64,000 nucleotides of DNA from the NCBI RefSeq assembly GCF_045679555.1, contig NC_092090.1, forward strand, positions 33,038,093 to 33,102,092, given 5' to 3'. The first letter of the stretch is position 1, and every line of letters begins with the position of its first letter. The stretch is from Salvelinus alpinus (taxonomy: Eukaryota; Chordata; Actinopteri; Salmoniformes; Salmonidae). The position numbers and the translations under genes were made by a program. The notes beneath the pieces were generated by a model. It searched no databases and was not told where the DNA came from. It was given only the letters and a program-made list of their open reading frames with translations. Shown here piece after piece: positions 15,358-27,621 of the stretch.

Positions 15358-16783
15358 TTAACCTCTCTGGTACAAGTCCCACCTCGACAACAGCCAGTGA
15401 AATTGCAGGGCGCCAAATTCAAAACAGAAATCCCATAATTAAAATTCCTCAAACATACAAGTATTATACACCATTTTAAAGATAAACTTCTTGTAAATCC
15501 AACCACAGTGTCCAATTTCAAAAAGACTTTACTGCGAAAGCACACCATGCGATTATGTTAGGTCAGCACCTAGTCACAGAAAACCATAGTCGTTTTCCAG
15601 CCAAGGAGAGGGCTCACAAGTCAGAAATAGCGATTAAATTAATCACTAACCTTTGATCTTCATCAGATGGCACTCATAGGACTTCATGTTACACAACACA
15701 TGTATGTTTTGTTCGGTAAAGTTCATATTTATATCCAAAAATCTGAGTTTACATTGGCGAGTTATGTTCAGAAATGCATTGTCTCAAACAAACATCTGGT
15801 GAAAATGCAGAGAGCCACGTCAAATTACAGAAATACTCATCATAAACATTGATAAACGATACAAGTGTTAAACATACGAATAAAGATAAACTTCTCAATG
15901 CAACCGCTGTGTCAGATTTCAAAAAGGCTTTACGGCGAAAGCACACTTTGCTATTATGTTAGGTCAGCACCTAGCAACAGAAACCCATACAGCCATTTTC
16001 CAGCCAAGGAGAGTGTCACAAAAGTCAGAAATAGCATTAAAATTAATCACTTACCTTTGATCTTCATCTGGTGGCAGTCTCAGGTCTCCATGTTAGACAA
16101 ATGTTTGTTTTGTTCGATAATGTCCTTTATGACCAAAAACCTCCTTTTTTGTTCGCGTTTTGTCCAGTAATCTGAATGCTTAAGGCGCGTGAACTAAGTT
16201 CAGACAAAGTTTTTAAAAAATACAATAAAAGTTAGTAGAAACATGCCAAACGATGTTTAAAATCAAGCCTCCGGTTGTTTTTGTCATAAATAATCAATAT
16301 TTCAACCGGACAAAAGCTTCGCCAATAGGAAAGGAGAAACAAGAAAGGCGCGTTCCCGATCAGGCGCATGGCTGATGTCTGGAAATTTCCGCTGGCCTCT
16401 GATTGAAAGTGCTGTATCTCCCTCATTTTTCAGAGTAAAAGCCTGAAATAATGCCTAAAGACTGGCCACATGTAGAGGAAGCCACATAGCTCGTGAACCG
16501 GGTCCTAAGTCTTTGTATGGTGGATAGGCTTTCAATGGAAAAACAGCCTTTCAAAATAATAGTACTTCCTGGTTGGATTTTCCTCGGGTTTTCGCCTGCC
16601 ATATCAGTTCTGTTATACTCACAGACATTATTTTAACAGTTTTGGAAACGTTAGTGTGTTTTCTATCCAAATCTACTAATTATATGCATATCCTGTCTTC
16701 TGGGCCTGAGTAGCAGGCAGTTTAATTTGTGCACGCTTTTCATCCAAAATTCTGAATGCTGCCCCCTACCCTAGTGAAGTTAA
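15358..16783. mobile_element. TTAA-flanked piggyBac-like non-autonomous element, copy 1
   Basis: TTAA lies at both ends (15358-15361 and 16780-16783). The left end begins CCTCTCTGGTAC and the right end is CCCTACCCTAGTGAAG, an imperfect inverted repeat. The interior (for example CAGCCAGTGAAATTGCAGGG and TCTGTTATACTCACAGACAT) recurs in copies at 21437, 29456, 31176 and 50923. No transposase frame is present. The piggyBac assignment rests on the TTAA duplication and is inferred. Confidence 0.8.
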
Positions 16784-18715
16784 TCGCTTTTTTTTAGCCA
16801 ACATGCTCCAATCTCAGATTCATCTCTGCTCGTTGGGATGCTGCAGCCGTGTAGTGGGGGGGGGGGGGGTGTGATTCTAGGTGTGTGTTTCCTGGCAGTG
16901 GAAGGTTAGAAGGGCTAATGGTACTGCTGATAAACATATGCAAGGACTTGGATTCTGAAGCAAATGACTCTTCAGGCCAGAATAGTCAGCCTGCTAGCTG
17001 CTGTGAGTTCTTCGCTTTTCATTTGACACTGCCATGTGATACTGATTCTTACCACTTAAAAAGACAGATCCACTGCAGCATTACCAAGATTTTAAATAGG
17101 CTAATGCTCTTTTTTACGGTAGTAGACATGCTGTTCTCCTGCCTTTTTGCGAAGTCACCATTGATTTCTCTCTAATCTAAAAAGGAACATCATGTTGACA
17201 TCGATTCAAGCTTAAACGTGTATTAATCTGAATGTGTGTGTGCCCTTAAAAGAGAGAGAGAGCGAGGCGGTATGAGCACAGCATGATAGTGGAGAGGGTT
17301 GTTAGGGAACGCAATAACCCTTCATAATGACAACCTGTCAGGCCTAGCTGTAGTGTTTTGTACAGCGCTGCATGCCAGCCCTGCCTGTGAGAACAGGAAG
17401 TTGATGCATCTTTTCCACAACCAGGCCCCATGCCCAGCACCATCAGTGCTCTAGTGGTGAAGTGAGAGTGACCACCACGGCCTTTGAAGCGTGGCCTCTG
17501 CCTGTTAGAATCCTGTGTGATTCTATGTCTGTATGTGAATGAGTGTTTGTTTGGTAACACCTCCGCACATGGTGTTGTTCTGAGCCCTGTTAAGGCTGGC
17601 TGTAGCTGCAATCTGTGATGTTTTCAATGCTTCATCTTCCAGGTGGTATTTGGGAAGCAGAACTAAATACACCCTTCACTAGTGACCACACACAGACTTG
17701 CACACACACAAGCATGTACACGCATACTGCCACACAAATGTTCCCCATCCCCTCTGTGGACTTGGCAGTCATTTCTGCCCAGCCTTAATTCATGCATATC
17801 CACTTCTCCTGGGGAGACATGTTTCCGATGAGGAGAAAATGAGAAATCACAGGGACTGTATCTGTTAGAGGTGGAGGGTGGGGGGTTGGTGGCTGGTAGT
17901 TTGGCTCCTGGCTGATGGGGGAGGATTGGGAAGTGACAGAGGACAGAGATCCTCTGAAATGCCTCCTCCGCCCCACACACACCTGACACCCACAGCTAGC
18001 CAATAGCCATGGTGGTCAGCTACCATTACAGTGAGGCCCCTGTCCAGGGACGGTGTGCCTCTCAAAGCTATGGGAATGGAAATCCCCTTCAGAGCACATT
18101 ACCACACGACCCATACTGCCTTGATGAGGGAGAAGAGTGTTGACTGTGCTTAAACAACCATAACAGTCATTGGTTTCTGCACCACAGGTATTATATCCAC
18201 GTCCTGTAAGTCAGCTGGTGTAGCAGCAGATTAGATGAATCGGTTGTGTCTGGCTGCCTGGCTGAGAGAGAGCTGGTGAGTGGGTGGATGGCTATGGGCA
18301 GTCTTAATGCAGAATTGATTTAGGGTGGCTGTATGGGGATGATGTGCCATGTGCTGCTGCCTGCACCTCCCTCCCATCTTCAGATTCACCCAGCCATCAT
18401 TAAAACCCCTCTGCCTTTGCTGCCATGGGAACAGGAAATGACAGACAAAATGGTCCTTGAAACGGTCAGGTAGGCTCTCTAGCAGCAGATCTTACATCAG
18501 TGAGAAAATGAAATCTTCGACTTTGGGGAATAATCTTTTTATTTTTTACTTGGCTGTCTCTCTAGGGTAATTGGCCACCTCAGTTCCTATATACTTGGGT
18601 GAGGAGAGTCGTTGCTGCTAGTATAACCTATGATACTGAGGCCATCTTATGGGTTTCTGAGAAGCTTGTCACAGTTTCCCTCATGTCACTTTCCTTTCTC
18701 ATCATAATGTCACTC
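16784..18715. other. Noncoding intron-like stretch
   Basis: It holds a G tract at about 16856-16870 and short GA and CA runs. No coding motifs, element ends or RNA genes were recognised. Confidence 0.5.
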
Positions 18716-18718
18716 TTA

Positions 18719-19052
18719 AGGCGTCCGCATGCTTCCCAGCCGATATAGTTCGGAAGAGTTTGCATATATTACGACGACATTTTGATGTTTTTGTTCGTTT
18801 TGGACTTCGATACGGGTTTTTTCGGCTGTTCGGTCACATTTTTCTCGAGGCAAGCTGAAGTCTGTAGGGAGTCTTCAACAAAGTGTGTGTAGTCATTCAA
18901 CGAGAGACAACTCGTCCTCAAATGTTTTAACTTGAGATACTGCATCAAACATCCTAGCCACCTTTTTCTTGTATTTCAAGCAAAGGTCTTTTAAGGGAGA
19001 ATGCATGCTCAGTTCGGCTAGGTACCAGCCAAATTGAAGCATGCTGACGCCT
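18719..19052. mobile_element. PIF/Harbinger-type MITE, 334 bp
   Basis: The left end AGGCGTCCGCATGCTTC and right end GAAGCATGCTGACGCCT are inverted repeats with one mismatch. The element is flanked by TTA on both sides (18716-18718 and 19053-19055), the 3-bp target duplication typical of PIF/Harbinger elements. It has no coding capacity. Confidence 0.85.
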
Positions 19053-19055
19053 TTA

Positions 19056-19639
19056 CCCCCCCAGGGCCCGTCCTCTAGTAAATCTCCTCCACCATGTTTT
19101 CCATTCCATTTTTAATCACCGCTCTTTCTGTTTCTCTCTCTCTTGGTCTCTCGCTGCCATTTCTCTCTGCATTCGAAGACCGTGTCAGTGCACCAGCCAA
19201 GGCTCCTGCAGCCCTGTTCGTCTCAGAATGTTAAGTGCGTGAGGCTGCTTATGCAGTGAGCTGCTCCACAGAAACACAGCGCTCTTCCCTTCCCTGCCTC
19301 CATTTCTGCTGTGACTCAGTCAAATGTTGTTTACTTCATTATTTCAGTGCAGCCATCACAGTTCCAACATGAGGGGGCTGGAGATGGGTGGAGGATAATG
19401 CTCATTTTAAAATGTTTTCTCACACACATGTAGCCTCTCTCTTACCAGGTGTTTCTACTTATTGGTTTCCTCTGGGCATATCAATGTCAAATGATGAAAT
19501 GTTGGTGGTAATGGTAGTGTTAATTATTCTGATACACCTCTCTTTCCTGGGGTTCAAATGGATTTAAACCCCTTAATTGTTAATGTAAAGAGCTACTAAG
19601 AGTTATTCTATGGGAGAAGTGCGCTTTGGTTTATTAGTT
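19056..19639. other. Noncoding stretch
   Basis: Nothing recognisable apart from a short TCTC run near 19130. Confidence 0.5.
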
Positions 19640-21436
19640 AACTTTTTCTTCCTAGATGGCGTAACAGTCGGTCGTGTGTTTGTCTTATCCCGTGTAAGTA
19701 GCCATTTTTTTTCTTTTTTTCTCGTATACATTTTAATCTCACTTTCTATCTATGAACTAAATATACTTTCCTGCAACCCGCCTCACCCAAAGTGGTACAG
19801 ATCTGCTGTTTTTATTCCTTATAACTGGAACCTCCGTCAGGAGCTAGCCAGCTAACTAACTACTAGTCTTTGTTAGCCACGGCTAGCGGTCTTCACCTTT
19901 TAGGTCAGACACCGCCAGCTTTAGCTCGGACAATACATGCCAGTCTGCTCTGCGTGATATCAATCCAGAGCATATCGGACTGCTTCTCCCTACCACATCA
20001 CCGGATTCCTGCCGCTTTGGATCATTACACCGGATCATCGCAGCAAGCTAGCTGCTACCGAGTGGCTACTGTTAGCTAACGCCTCTGTCCTGAAGGAAGC
20101 ACCAGTTAGCTTTGGGCTAGCCACTAGCTAGGCCCATATACCAGCTAATTCTAGGGCTACAATACCTCTTTTGCGTTTAGCCAATTGGCGGAGCCCTGCC
20201 GATCCATCACGACTGGTCTGCCGACATGGTCGCCCGATGTGGTCTCAACGGGCTTTTCCATCGTGATGCCGCCGAAGAACCGTCTTCTTGCCCCGGCCCG
20301 CTAGCTTTCTATGCGCCGTGTCACCCACTCGCCTAGCGTAGTACTGACTACTGAACGGCTCCCTGACTCACCTATTGCTGTTCTTTGGACCCAATGATCA
20401 CTCGGCTACACAGCTGATGCCCCCTTGACTGTTTCAAACAAAATTATGTACCGTGTTATTATCTGTCGGCCCCAGCCTCAACTCAGGTCCTGTATGTACC
20501 TAACTGACCCGCTCTGACCGTTCATTGCCATTTACTTGTTGTTGTCTTAGCTCTCCCGATCAGCACCAGACTGCTTTATGCCTCTCTCTCTAATGTTAAT
20601 ATGGCTTGTCTACTGCTTTCTCGGCTAGTCCTTATTGTTTTATTTCACTGTAGAGCCCTCAGTCCCGCTCACCTTGTCTTAGATATCTCTTTTGTCCCAC
20701 CCCCCACACATGCAGAGACCTCACCTGGCTTAACTGGTCCCACCAGAGGCGAAACCTCTGTCACTCAACGCCTAGGTTTACCTTCACTGTACTCACATCC
20801 TACCATACCCTTGTCTGTACGTTATGCCCTGAATCTATTCTACCACTCCCAGAAATCTGCTTCTTTTATTCTCTGTTCCCAACTCATTAGACGACCAGTT
20901 CTAATAGCCTTTAGCCATACCCTTACCCTACTCCTCGTCTGTTCCTCTGGTGATGTAGAGATTAACCCATGCCCTGTAGACCCCAGTACCACACCTATTC
21001 CCCAGGCTCTATCATTTGTTGACTTCTGTAACCGTAAAAGCCTTGGTTTCATGCATGTTAACATAAAAAGCCTCTTCCCTAAGTTTGTTTTATTTACTTT
21101 ACTGCTTTAGCACACTCCGCCAACCCGGATGACCTAGCCGTGTCTGAATCCTGGCTTAGGAAGGCCACCAAAAATCCTGAAATTTCCACCCCCAACTACA
21201 ACATTTTCCTCCAAGATAGAACTGCCAAAGGGGTCGCAATCTCCTGCAGAGTTCTGTCATCCTATCCAGGTCTGTGCCCAAACAATTCGAGCTTCTACTT
21301 CTACAAATCCACCTTTCCAGAAATAAGTCTCCCACTGTTGCCGCTTGCTATAGTTCTTGCTGCTGGTGATTCTCTGATCCACCTCTACGCAGACGACACC
21401 ATTCTGTATACTTCTGGCCCTTCTTTGGACACTGTG
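19640..21436 (+). mobile_element. L2/CR1-like LINE, internally deleted and 3'-truncated
   Basis: It begins with a long, relatively GC-rich leader (about 19780-20600) rich in GCTAGC. An ORF1/linker-like region, an endonuclease start and a short reverse-transcriptase piece follow. The 3' end is cut exactly at the TTAA (21437-21440) where a piggyBac-like element begins. The expected 3' half and tail are not found after that element. Confidence 0.8.
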
Positions 21437-21466
21437 TTAACCTCTCTAGGGTACGTGAGACGTTAG
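20601..21466 (+). pseudogene. LINE polyprotein remnant with a 2A-like motif, endonuclease start and RT YADD box
   Basis: The frame 20601-21110 contains GDVEINPCP at 20949-20975, a near-match to the 2A ribosome-skipping consensus D(V/I)ExNPGP, then GFMHVNIKSLFPK, the usual start of an apurinic endonuclease domain. The next frame (21140-21436) continues the endonuclease (SESWL, NIFLQDRTAKG). It then jumps, through a deletion near 21290-21340, to reverse transcriptase HLYADDTILY at 21380-21409. The last 30 bases belong to the inserted TTAA element. Most of the endonuclease and reverse transcriptase is missing. The 2A glycine is replaced by cysteine, so skipping would be lost. Confidence 0.82.
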
Positions 21467-22525
21467 CGTCCCACCTCTTCAACAGCCAGTGAAAGTGCAG
21501 GGCGCCAAATTAAAAACAACAGAAATCCCATAATCTTGTTGTTAATCCCACCAAAGTGTCCGATTTCAAAAAGGCTTTACGACAAAAGCAAACCAAACAA
21601 TTATGTTAGATGAGTACCTATTCACAGAATATCACAGCCATTTTTCCAGCCAAAGAGAGGATTCACAAAAAGCAGAAATATAGATAAAATTAATCAATAA
21701 CCTTTGATGATCTTCATCAGATGACACTCATAGGACTTCATGTTACACAACACATGTATGTTTTGTTCGGTAAAGTTCATATTTATATCCAAAAATCTGA
21801 GTTTACATTGGCGCGTTATGTTCAGAAATGCATTGTCTCAAACAAACATCCGGTGAAAATGCAGAGAGCCACGTCAAATTACAGAAATACTCATCATAAA
21901 CATTGATAAACGATACAAGTGTTAAACATACGAATAAAGATAAACTTCTCCTTAATGCAACCGCTGTGTCATATTTCTAAAAGGCTTTACGGCGCAAGCA
22001 CACTTTGCTATTATGTTAGGTCAGCACCTAGCAACAGAAACCCATACAGCCATTTTCCAGCCAAGGAGAGTGTCACAAAAGTCAGAAATAGCATTAAAAT
22101 TAATCACTTACCTTTGATCTTCATCTGGTGGCACTCTCAGGTCTTCATGTTAGACAATAAATGTTCGTTTTATTCGATAATGTCCATCATTTATGTCCAA
22201 ATTCCTCGTTGTTCTAGCGTTCAGTACACTTTCCAAACTCACGACGTGCGGGCAAGTCCAGCGGAAAGTACGGACACAGTAAAAAAAGTTATATTACAGT
22301 CCGTAAAAACATGACAAACGAAGTATTGAATCAATCTTTAGGATGTTTTTAACATAATTCTTCAATAATGTTCCAACCGGATAATTCCTTTGTCTTCGGA
22401 AGTGCGATGGAACAGAGCTCGCTCTCACATGAACACACGCACATGGTCAGGTCATGGTAGACCTTACTCAATCCCCTCATTCGGCCCCACTTCACAGTAG
22501 AAGCATCAGACAAGGTTCTAAGTAG
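21437..22525. mobile_element. TTAA-flanked piggyBac-like element, copy 2, right end missing
   Basis: It starts at TTAA 21437 with CCTCTCTAGGGTACGTGAGA and tracks copies 1 and 6 through GGAACAGAGCTCGCTCTCAC. It stops near 22525, in a segment that in copy 6 continues for about another 330 bases. The right terminal repeat and its TTAA are absent, so it cannot be mobilised alone. Confidence 0.78.
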
Positions 22526-24351
22526 TTATGGGGGCCTAGTTGAAGGCACAAGCTTATCTTTTTCATATGCAAATAGCTTTTAAAAAATGATTTATATATA
22601 TTTTTTTCAGCAGTCAAGCTCTGTCATCAATATCATGTTTAGGACTTAAACCTAGCCCTATTTCAGTGTGTAGCTTAAGTACCTTGTTGAATTTTTTTTA
22701 TTCTGCTAAGAACCTATCAAAGGCCATGATGTAAGAAACGATGGGGCATATGTTATTGTTCATGAATAATCAGTAAATGTTAGGTCATTTCACATTTCAC
22801 TGCAGTCTTTAGAATACAAAACATGTACATGGATGTGCCTGTGAGTGCAAACAGCAAGGTGTGTTTGTGCCTGTGGTGTTGTGTTCCTGCAGTGTGAAAG
22901 GGCCTGTGGTGCTGCCTGCCTGGCTCTGTTCTCAGTCCCCCTGCCTGCTTGCCTTCCTGACTGCTTCTCCGCCTGCCTGCGCTGGCGGTGAGGTGTTTTG
23001 GCATGCAGAAGGCAGCCTGATCAATAATGTAGATGTTTTTGAAGAAGGGCAGTGTGCAGGTCTCTCTCACATGCAGCGCACATTCCTCCTTCCCTCTACT
23101 CCCCCCCCCCCCCCCTCTCAGGTGTCAGGTTCCTCTCCAATGTGGAGGACAGATGGGATGGCTGAATCTAATTTGCCTCTGTAAGATATTAAAATAAGCG
23201 TGCAGCTGATACTTGATGCTTGAAATATAGCAGGCTGCCACTGGACTCTGGCGTCAGTCATATTGAGCTGCTCTTGTTCAGAGCTGTATGTTATTGTGGA
23301 GGCTTTGAGAGGCGGACAGGGTGAGATATTGGATAAGGTGGAAAATAACATGCACCCCTTGTTTACATATCAGCTCTCACAGGGGTCATTTTTCACGCAG
23401 AAATGTCTTGCTGCGTTTTGTAAACGCAGATCTAAAATGCTTGTTATTGTAATATCTGTTCGGTATCAGACACATTTTGTGCTCCACTCTGAGAATTCAC
23501 TAATGAGTATTCTATAACGGGACTCTGAGAATTCACTAATGAGTATTCTATCACGAGACTCCACTCTGACAGATGTGTGAAGCTACTTTTCTCCTGTACT
23601 TTTCTCGGTGTAGTCGTCTACTTTTCTCTGGTAAAATGCAAGATTAACTTCAAACAAAACATTAAGAATTATAGCTGGCTGCATTTTCTTCTATGATAAA
23701 CATTTTTGAAATATGATGATCATGCATAGTTTTTGCAAAAAAAGACCTTGCTTTTTCATTTTATGCTCATTCATTTGTGTGGCTCCTGGCCAAATAGCGT
23801 TGCGCTTCTGTCATCTGATGAAAATGAAGCTGTTTTCTGAATGTGCTGCACTGATGTATTTTCTGTGGAAAACTATAGTTGCACTCCCCTGATCAGCAAA
23901 AAAATAACACTGACTTTCAATATAAAACGCAGGTTGAAATGGTTTAAACATTTTTTTTGTTGACCGTCTGCTTTTCGAAAATGCCGATTTCTGATCTCTT
24001 ACGCGACCCCTGTCTCGATAGTAAGCGCCAGTGTCTCGTCAAAGGGGGTAGATGGAGGCTATGCTTTTGTGAATGCGATCACTTTACTTTATACAGTATT
24101 TAGCCGTGCTAGTTTAGGCTACATGTTCCTGTTTCACCAGTTTTATTTTGGTGAAGATGCTTTGTTACATTAGTCACTTTAGACATTTTGTGCATATTTT
24201 TTTATTTTTTTATGAAGGTTTGCTCCCTGCGTATGACCTCATGAAATAAGGCATTCTGTAAGGGCTCAGACACTCCAATAGCGTGCTGAACGAGAGTACT
24301 TAGCACCTTTTAAATGTAATTTGCGAGCCAAGTGGACACCGATTTTACATG
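22526..24351. other. Noncoding stretch with a small tandem duplication
   Basis: A 36-bp unit occurs twice head-to-tail at 23486-23521 and 23522-23557, with small differences at the unit end. A pure C run lies at about 23100-23114. Nothing else was recognised. Confidence 0.6.
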
Positions 24352-24567
24352 TACAGCGCCTGAAGGTATTCATACCCCTTGACTTAGTCCATTTTTACAG
24401 CCTGAATTCAGAATGGAATAAATATAAAAAATTCTCACCCATCTACACACATTACCCCATAATGACAAAGTGAAAACATGGTTTTAGATTTTTTTCTAAA
24501 TATTTATTGAAAATGAAATACAGAAATATCGGATTTTACCTGTGCATAGCTCTATTCCATTTATATA

Positions 24568-26015
24568 CAGTGGGGAGAACAAGTATTTGATACACTGCCG
24601 ATTTTGCAGGTTTTCCTACTTACAAAGCATGTAGAGGTCTGTAATTTTTTATAATAGGTACACTTCAACTGTGAGAGACGGAATCTAAAAATCCTGAAAA
24701 TCACATTGTATGATTTTTAAGTAATTAATTTGCATTTTATTGCATGACATAAGTATTTGATAACCTACCAACCAGTACGAATTCCGGCTCTCACAGACCT
24801 GTTAGTTTTTCTTTAAGAAGCCCTCCTGTTCTCCACTCATTACCTGTATTAACTGCACCTGTTTGAACTCGTTACCTGTATAAAAGACACCTGTCCACAC
24901 ACTCAATCAGACAGACTCCAACCTCTCCACAATGGCCAAGACCAGAGAGCTGTGTAAGGACATCAGGGATAAAATTGTAGACCTGCACAAGGCTGGGATG
25001 GGCTACAGGTCAATAGGCAAGCAGCTTGGTGAGAAGGCAACAACTGTTAGCGCAATTATTAGAAAATGGAAGAAGTTCAAGATGAAGGTCAATCACCCTC
25101 GGTCTGGGGCTCCATGCAAGATCTCACCTCGTGGAGCATCAATGATCATGAGGAAGGTGAGGGATCAGCCCAGAACTACACGGCAGGACCTGGTCAATGA
25201 CCTGAAGAGAGCTGGGACCACAGTCTCAAAGAAAACCATTAGTAACACACTACGCCATCATGGATTAAAATCCTGCAGCGCACGCAGGTCCCCCTGCTCA
25301 AGCCAGCGCATGTCCAGGCCCGTCTGAAGTTTGCCAATGACCATCTGGATGATCCAGAGGAGGAATGGGAGAAGGTCATGTGGTCTGATGAAACAAAAAT
25401 AGAGCTTTTTGTTCTAAACTCCACTCGCCGTGTTTGGAGGAAGAAGGATGAGTACAACCCCAAGAACACCATCCCAACCGTGAAGCATGGAGGTGGAAAC
25501 ATCATTCTTTGCGGATGCTTTTCTGCAAAGGGGACAGGACGACTGCACCGTATTGAGGGGAGGATGGATGGGGCCATGTATCACGAGATCTTGGCCAACA
25601 ACCTCCTTCCCTCAGTAAGAGCATTGAAGATGGGTCGTGGCTGGGTCTTCCAGCATGACAACGACCCGAAACACACAGCCAGGGCAACTAAGGAGTGGCT
25701 CCGTAAGAAGCATCTCAAGGTCCTGGAGTGGCCTAGCCAGTCTCCAGACCTGACCCCAATAGAAAATCTTTGGAGGGAGTTGAAAGTCCGTATTGCCCAG
25801 CGACAGCCCCGAAACCTGAAGGATCTGGAGAAGGTCTGTATGGAGGAGTGGGCCAAAATCCCTGCTGCAGTGTGTGCAAACCTGGTCAAGAACTACAGGA
25901 AACGTATGATCTCTGTAATTGCAAACAAAGGTTTCTGTACCAAATATTAAGTTCTGCTTTTCTGATGTATCAAATACTTATGTCATGCAATAAAAAATAT
26001 TATTGCATGAAATAT
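24568..26015 (+). mobile_element. Tc1-like element B, near-complete, right end lost
   Basis: The left terminal repeat CAGTGGGGAGAACAAGTATT follows a TA at 24566-24567. The matching right terminal repeat is missing. After the transposase the element runs to about 26000 and then meets a TG/TA/CA tract and element C. Confidence 0.88.
24932..25950 (+). pseudogene. Tc1 transposase with a single frameshift
   Basis: This is a DDE transposase of about 340 residues that would bind the terminal repeats and cut and paste the element. The ATG at 24932 opens an N-terminal helix-turn-helix region ([19 protein letters not shown]). The frame 24932-25327 and the frame 25378-25950 are offset by one. A single base appears to have been lost near 25286, at CGCAGGTCC. 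The three acidic catalytic positions are present: D in [11 protein letters not shown] in [12 protein letters not shown] and E in [10 protein letters not shown]. The stop at 25948-25950 is at the expected place. Apart from the missing base it looks intact, so the insertion is young by Tc1 standards. Confidence 0.92.
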
Positions 26016-26017
26016 AT

Positions 26018-26060
26018 AGCAGTGTGTGTGTGTATATATATATATATATACACACACACA
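26018..26060. repeat. Compound (TG)n(TA)n(CA)n microsatellite
   Basis: TG repeats pass into TA repeats and then CA repeats, forming a self-complementary tract at the junction of elements B and C. Confidence 0.9.
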
Positions 26061-27621
26061 CTGCTCAAAAAAATAAAGCGAACACTAAAATAACACATCC
26101 TAGATCGGAATGAATGAAATATTCTTATTAAATACTTTTTTTCTTTACATGTGCTGACAACAAAATCACACACAAATTATCAATAGAACTCAAATTTATC
26201 AACCCATGGAGGTCTGGATTTGGAGTCACACTCAAAATTAAAGTGGAAAACCACACTACAGGCTGATCCAACTTTGATGTAATGTCCTTAAAACAAGTCA
26301 AAATGAGGCTCAGTAGTGTGTGTGGCCTCCACGTGCCTGTATGACCTCCCTACAACGCCTGGGCATGCTCCTGACGAGGTGGCGGATGGTCTCCTGAGGG
26401 ATCTCCTCCCAGACCTGGACTAAAGCATCTGCCAACTCCTGGACAGTCTGTGGTGCAACGTGGCGTTTGTGGATGGAGCGAGACATGATGTCCCAGATGT
26501 GCTCAATTCGATTCAGGTCTGGGGAACGGGCGGGCCAGTCCATAGCATCAATGCCTTCCTCTTGCAGGAACTGCTGACACACTCCAGCCATATGAGGTCT
26601 AGCATTGTCTTGCATTAGGAGGAACCCAGGGCCAACCGCACCAGCATAGGGTCTCACAAGGGGTCTGAGGATCTCATCTCGGTACCTAATGGTAGTCAGG
26701 CTACCTCTGGCGAGCACATGGAGGGCTGTGCGGCCCCCCAAAGAAATGCCACCCCACACCATGACTGACCCACCGCCAAACCGGTCATGCTGGAGGATGT
26801 TGCTGGCAGCAGAACGTTCTCCACGGCGTCTCCAGACACTGTCACGTCTGTCACGTGCTCATGTGCTCAGTGTGAACCTGCTTTCATCTGTGAAGAGCAC
26901 AGGGCGCCAGTGGCGAATTTGCCAATCTTGGTGTTCTCTGGCAAATGCCAAACGTCCTGCACGGTGTTGGGCTGTAAGCACAACCCCCACCTGTGGACGT
27001 CGGGCCCTCATACCACCCTCATGGAGTCTGTTTCTGACCGTTTGAGCAGACACATGCACATTTGTGGCCTGCTGGTGGTCATTTTGCAGGACTCTGGCAG
27101 TGCTCCTCCTTGCACAAAGGCGGAGGTAGCGGTCCTGCTGCTGGGTTGTTGCCCTCCTACGGCCTCCTCCACGTCTCCTGATGTACTGGCCTGTCTCCTG
27201 GTAGCGCCTCCATGCTCTGGACACTACGCTGACAGACACAGCAAACCTTCTTGCCACAGCTCGCATTGATGTGCCATCCTGGATGAGCTGCACTACCTGA
27301 GCCACTTGTGTGGGTGGTAGACTCCGTCTCATGCTACCACTAGAGTGAAAGCACCGCCAGCATTCAAAAGTGACCAAAACATCAGCCAGGAAGCATAGGA
27401 ACTGAGAAGTGGTCTGTGGTCACCACCTGCAGAACCACTCCTTTATTGGGGGTGTCTTGCTAATTGCCTATAATTTCCACCTGTTGTCAATTCCATTTGC
27501 ACAACAGCATGTGAAATTTATTGTCAATCAGTGTTGCTTCCTAAGTGGACAGTTTGATTTCACAGAAGTGTGATTGACTTGGAGTTACATTGTTGTTTAA
27601 GTGTTCCCTTTTTGAGCAGTG
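26059..27621 (-). mobile_element. Tc1-like element C, full length
   Basis: The left end CACTGCTCAAAAAAATAAAG and right end GTTCCCTTTTTGAGCAGTG are inverted repeats, with TA next to the right end (27622-27623). The element carries a minus-strand transposase and is inserted into the element A/B composite. Confidence 0.92.
26310..27332 (-). pseudogene. Tc1-like transposase with one in-frame stop
   Basis: The minus-strand ATG at 27330-27332 opens a frame with an N-terminal helix-turn-helix ([20 protein letters not shown]) and an Arg-rich linker. The first catalytic D is in [15 protein letters not shown] at 26859-26861 interrupts the frame, which then continues in the same phase to 26310 with the second D in LMQDNARPH and the E in LNRIEHIWD. 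The total is 341 codons including the stop, the normal size. One nonsense codon is the only obvious lesion. Confidence 0.92.

Noticed and set aside
15667..15852. A 61-residue frame that recurs nearly unchanged at 21721-21906
   Set aside because: It is conserved only because both lie in copies of the same TTAA element. It is broken in the other copies and has no domain.
20601..21110. Host gene encoding a 169-residue protein
   Set aside because: Its GDVEINPCP and GFMHVNIKSLFPK blocks identify it as part of a LINE.
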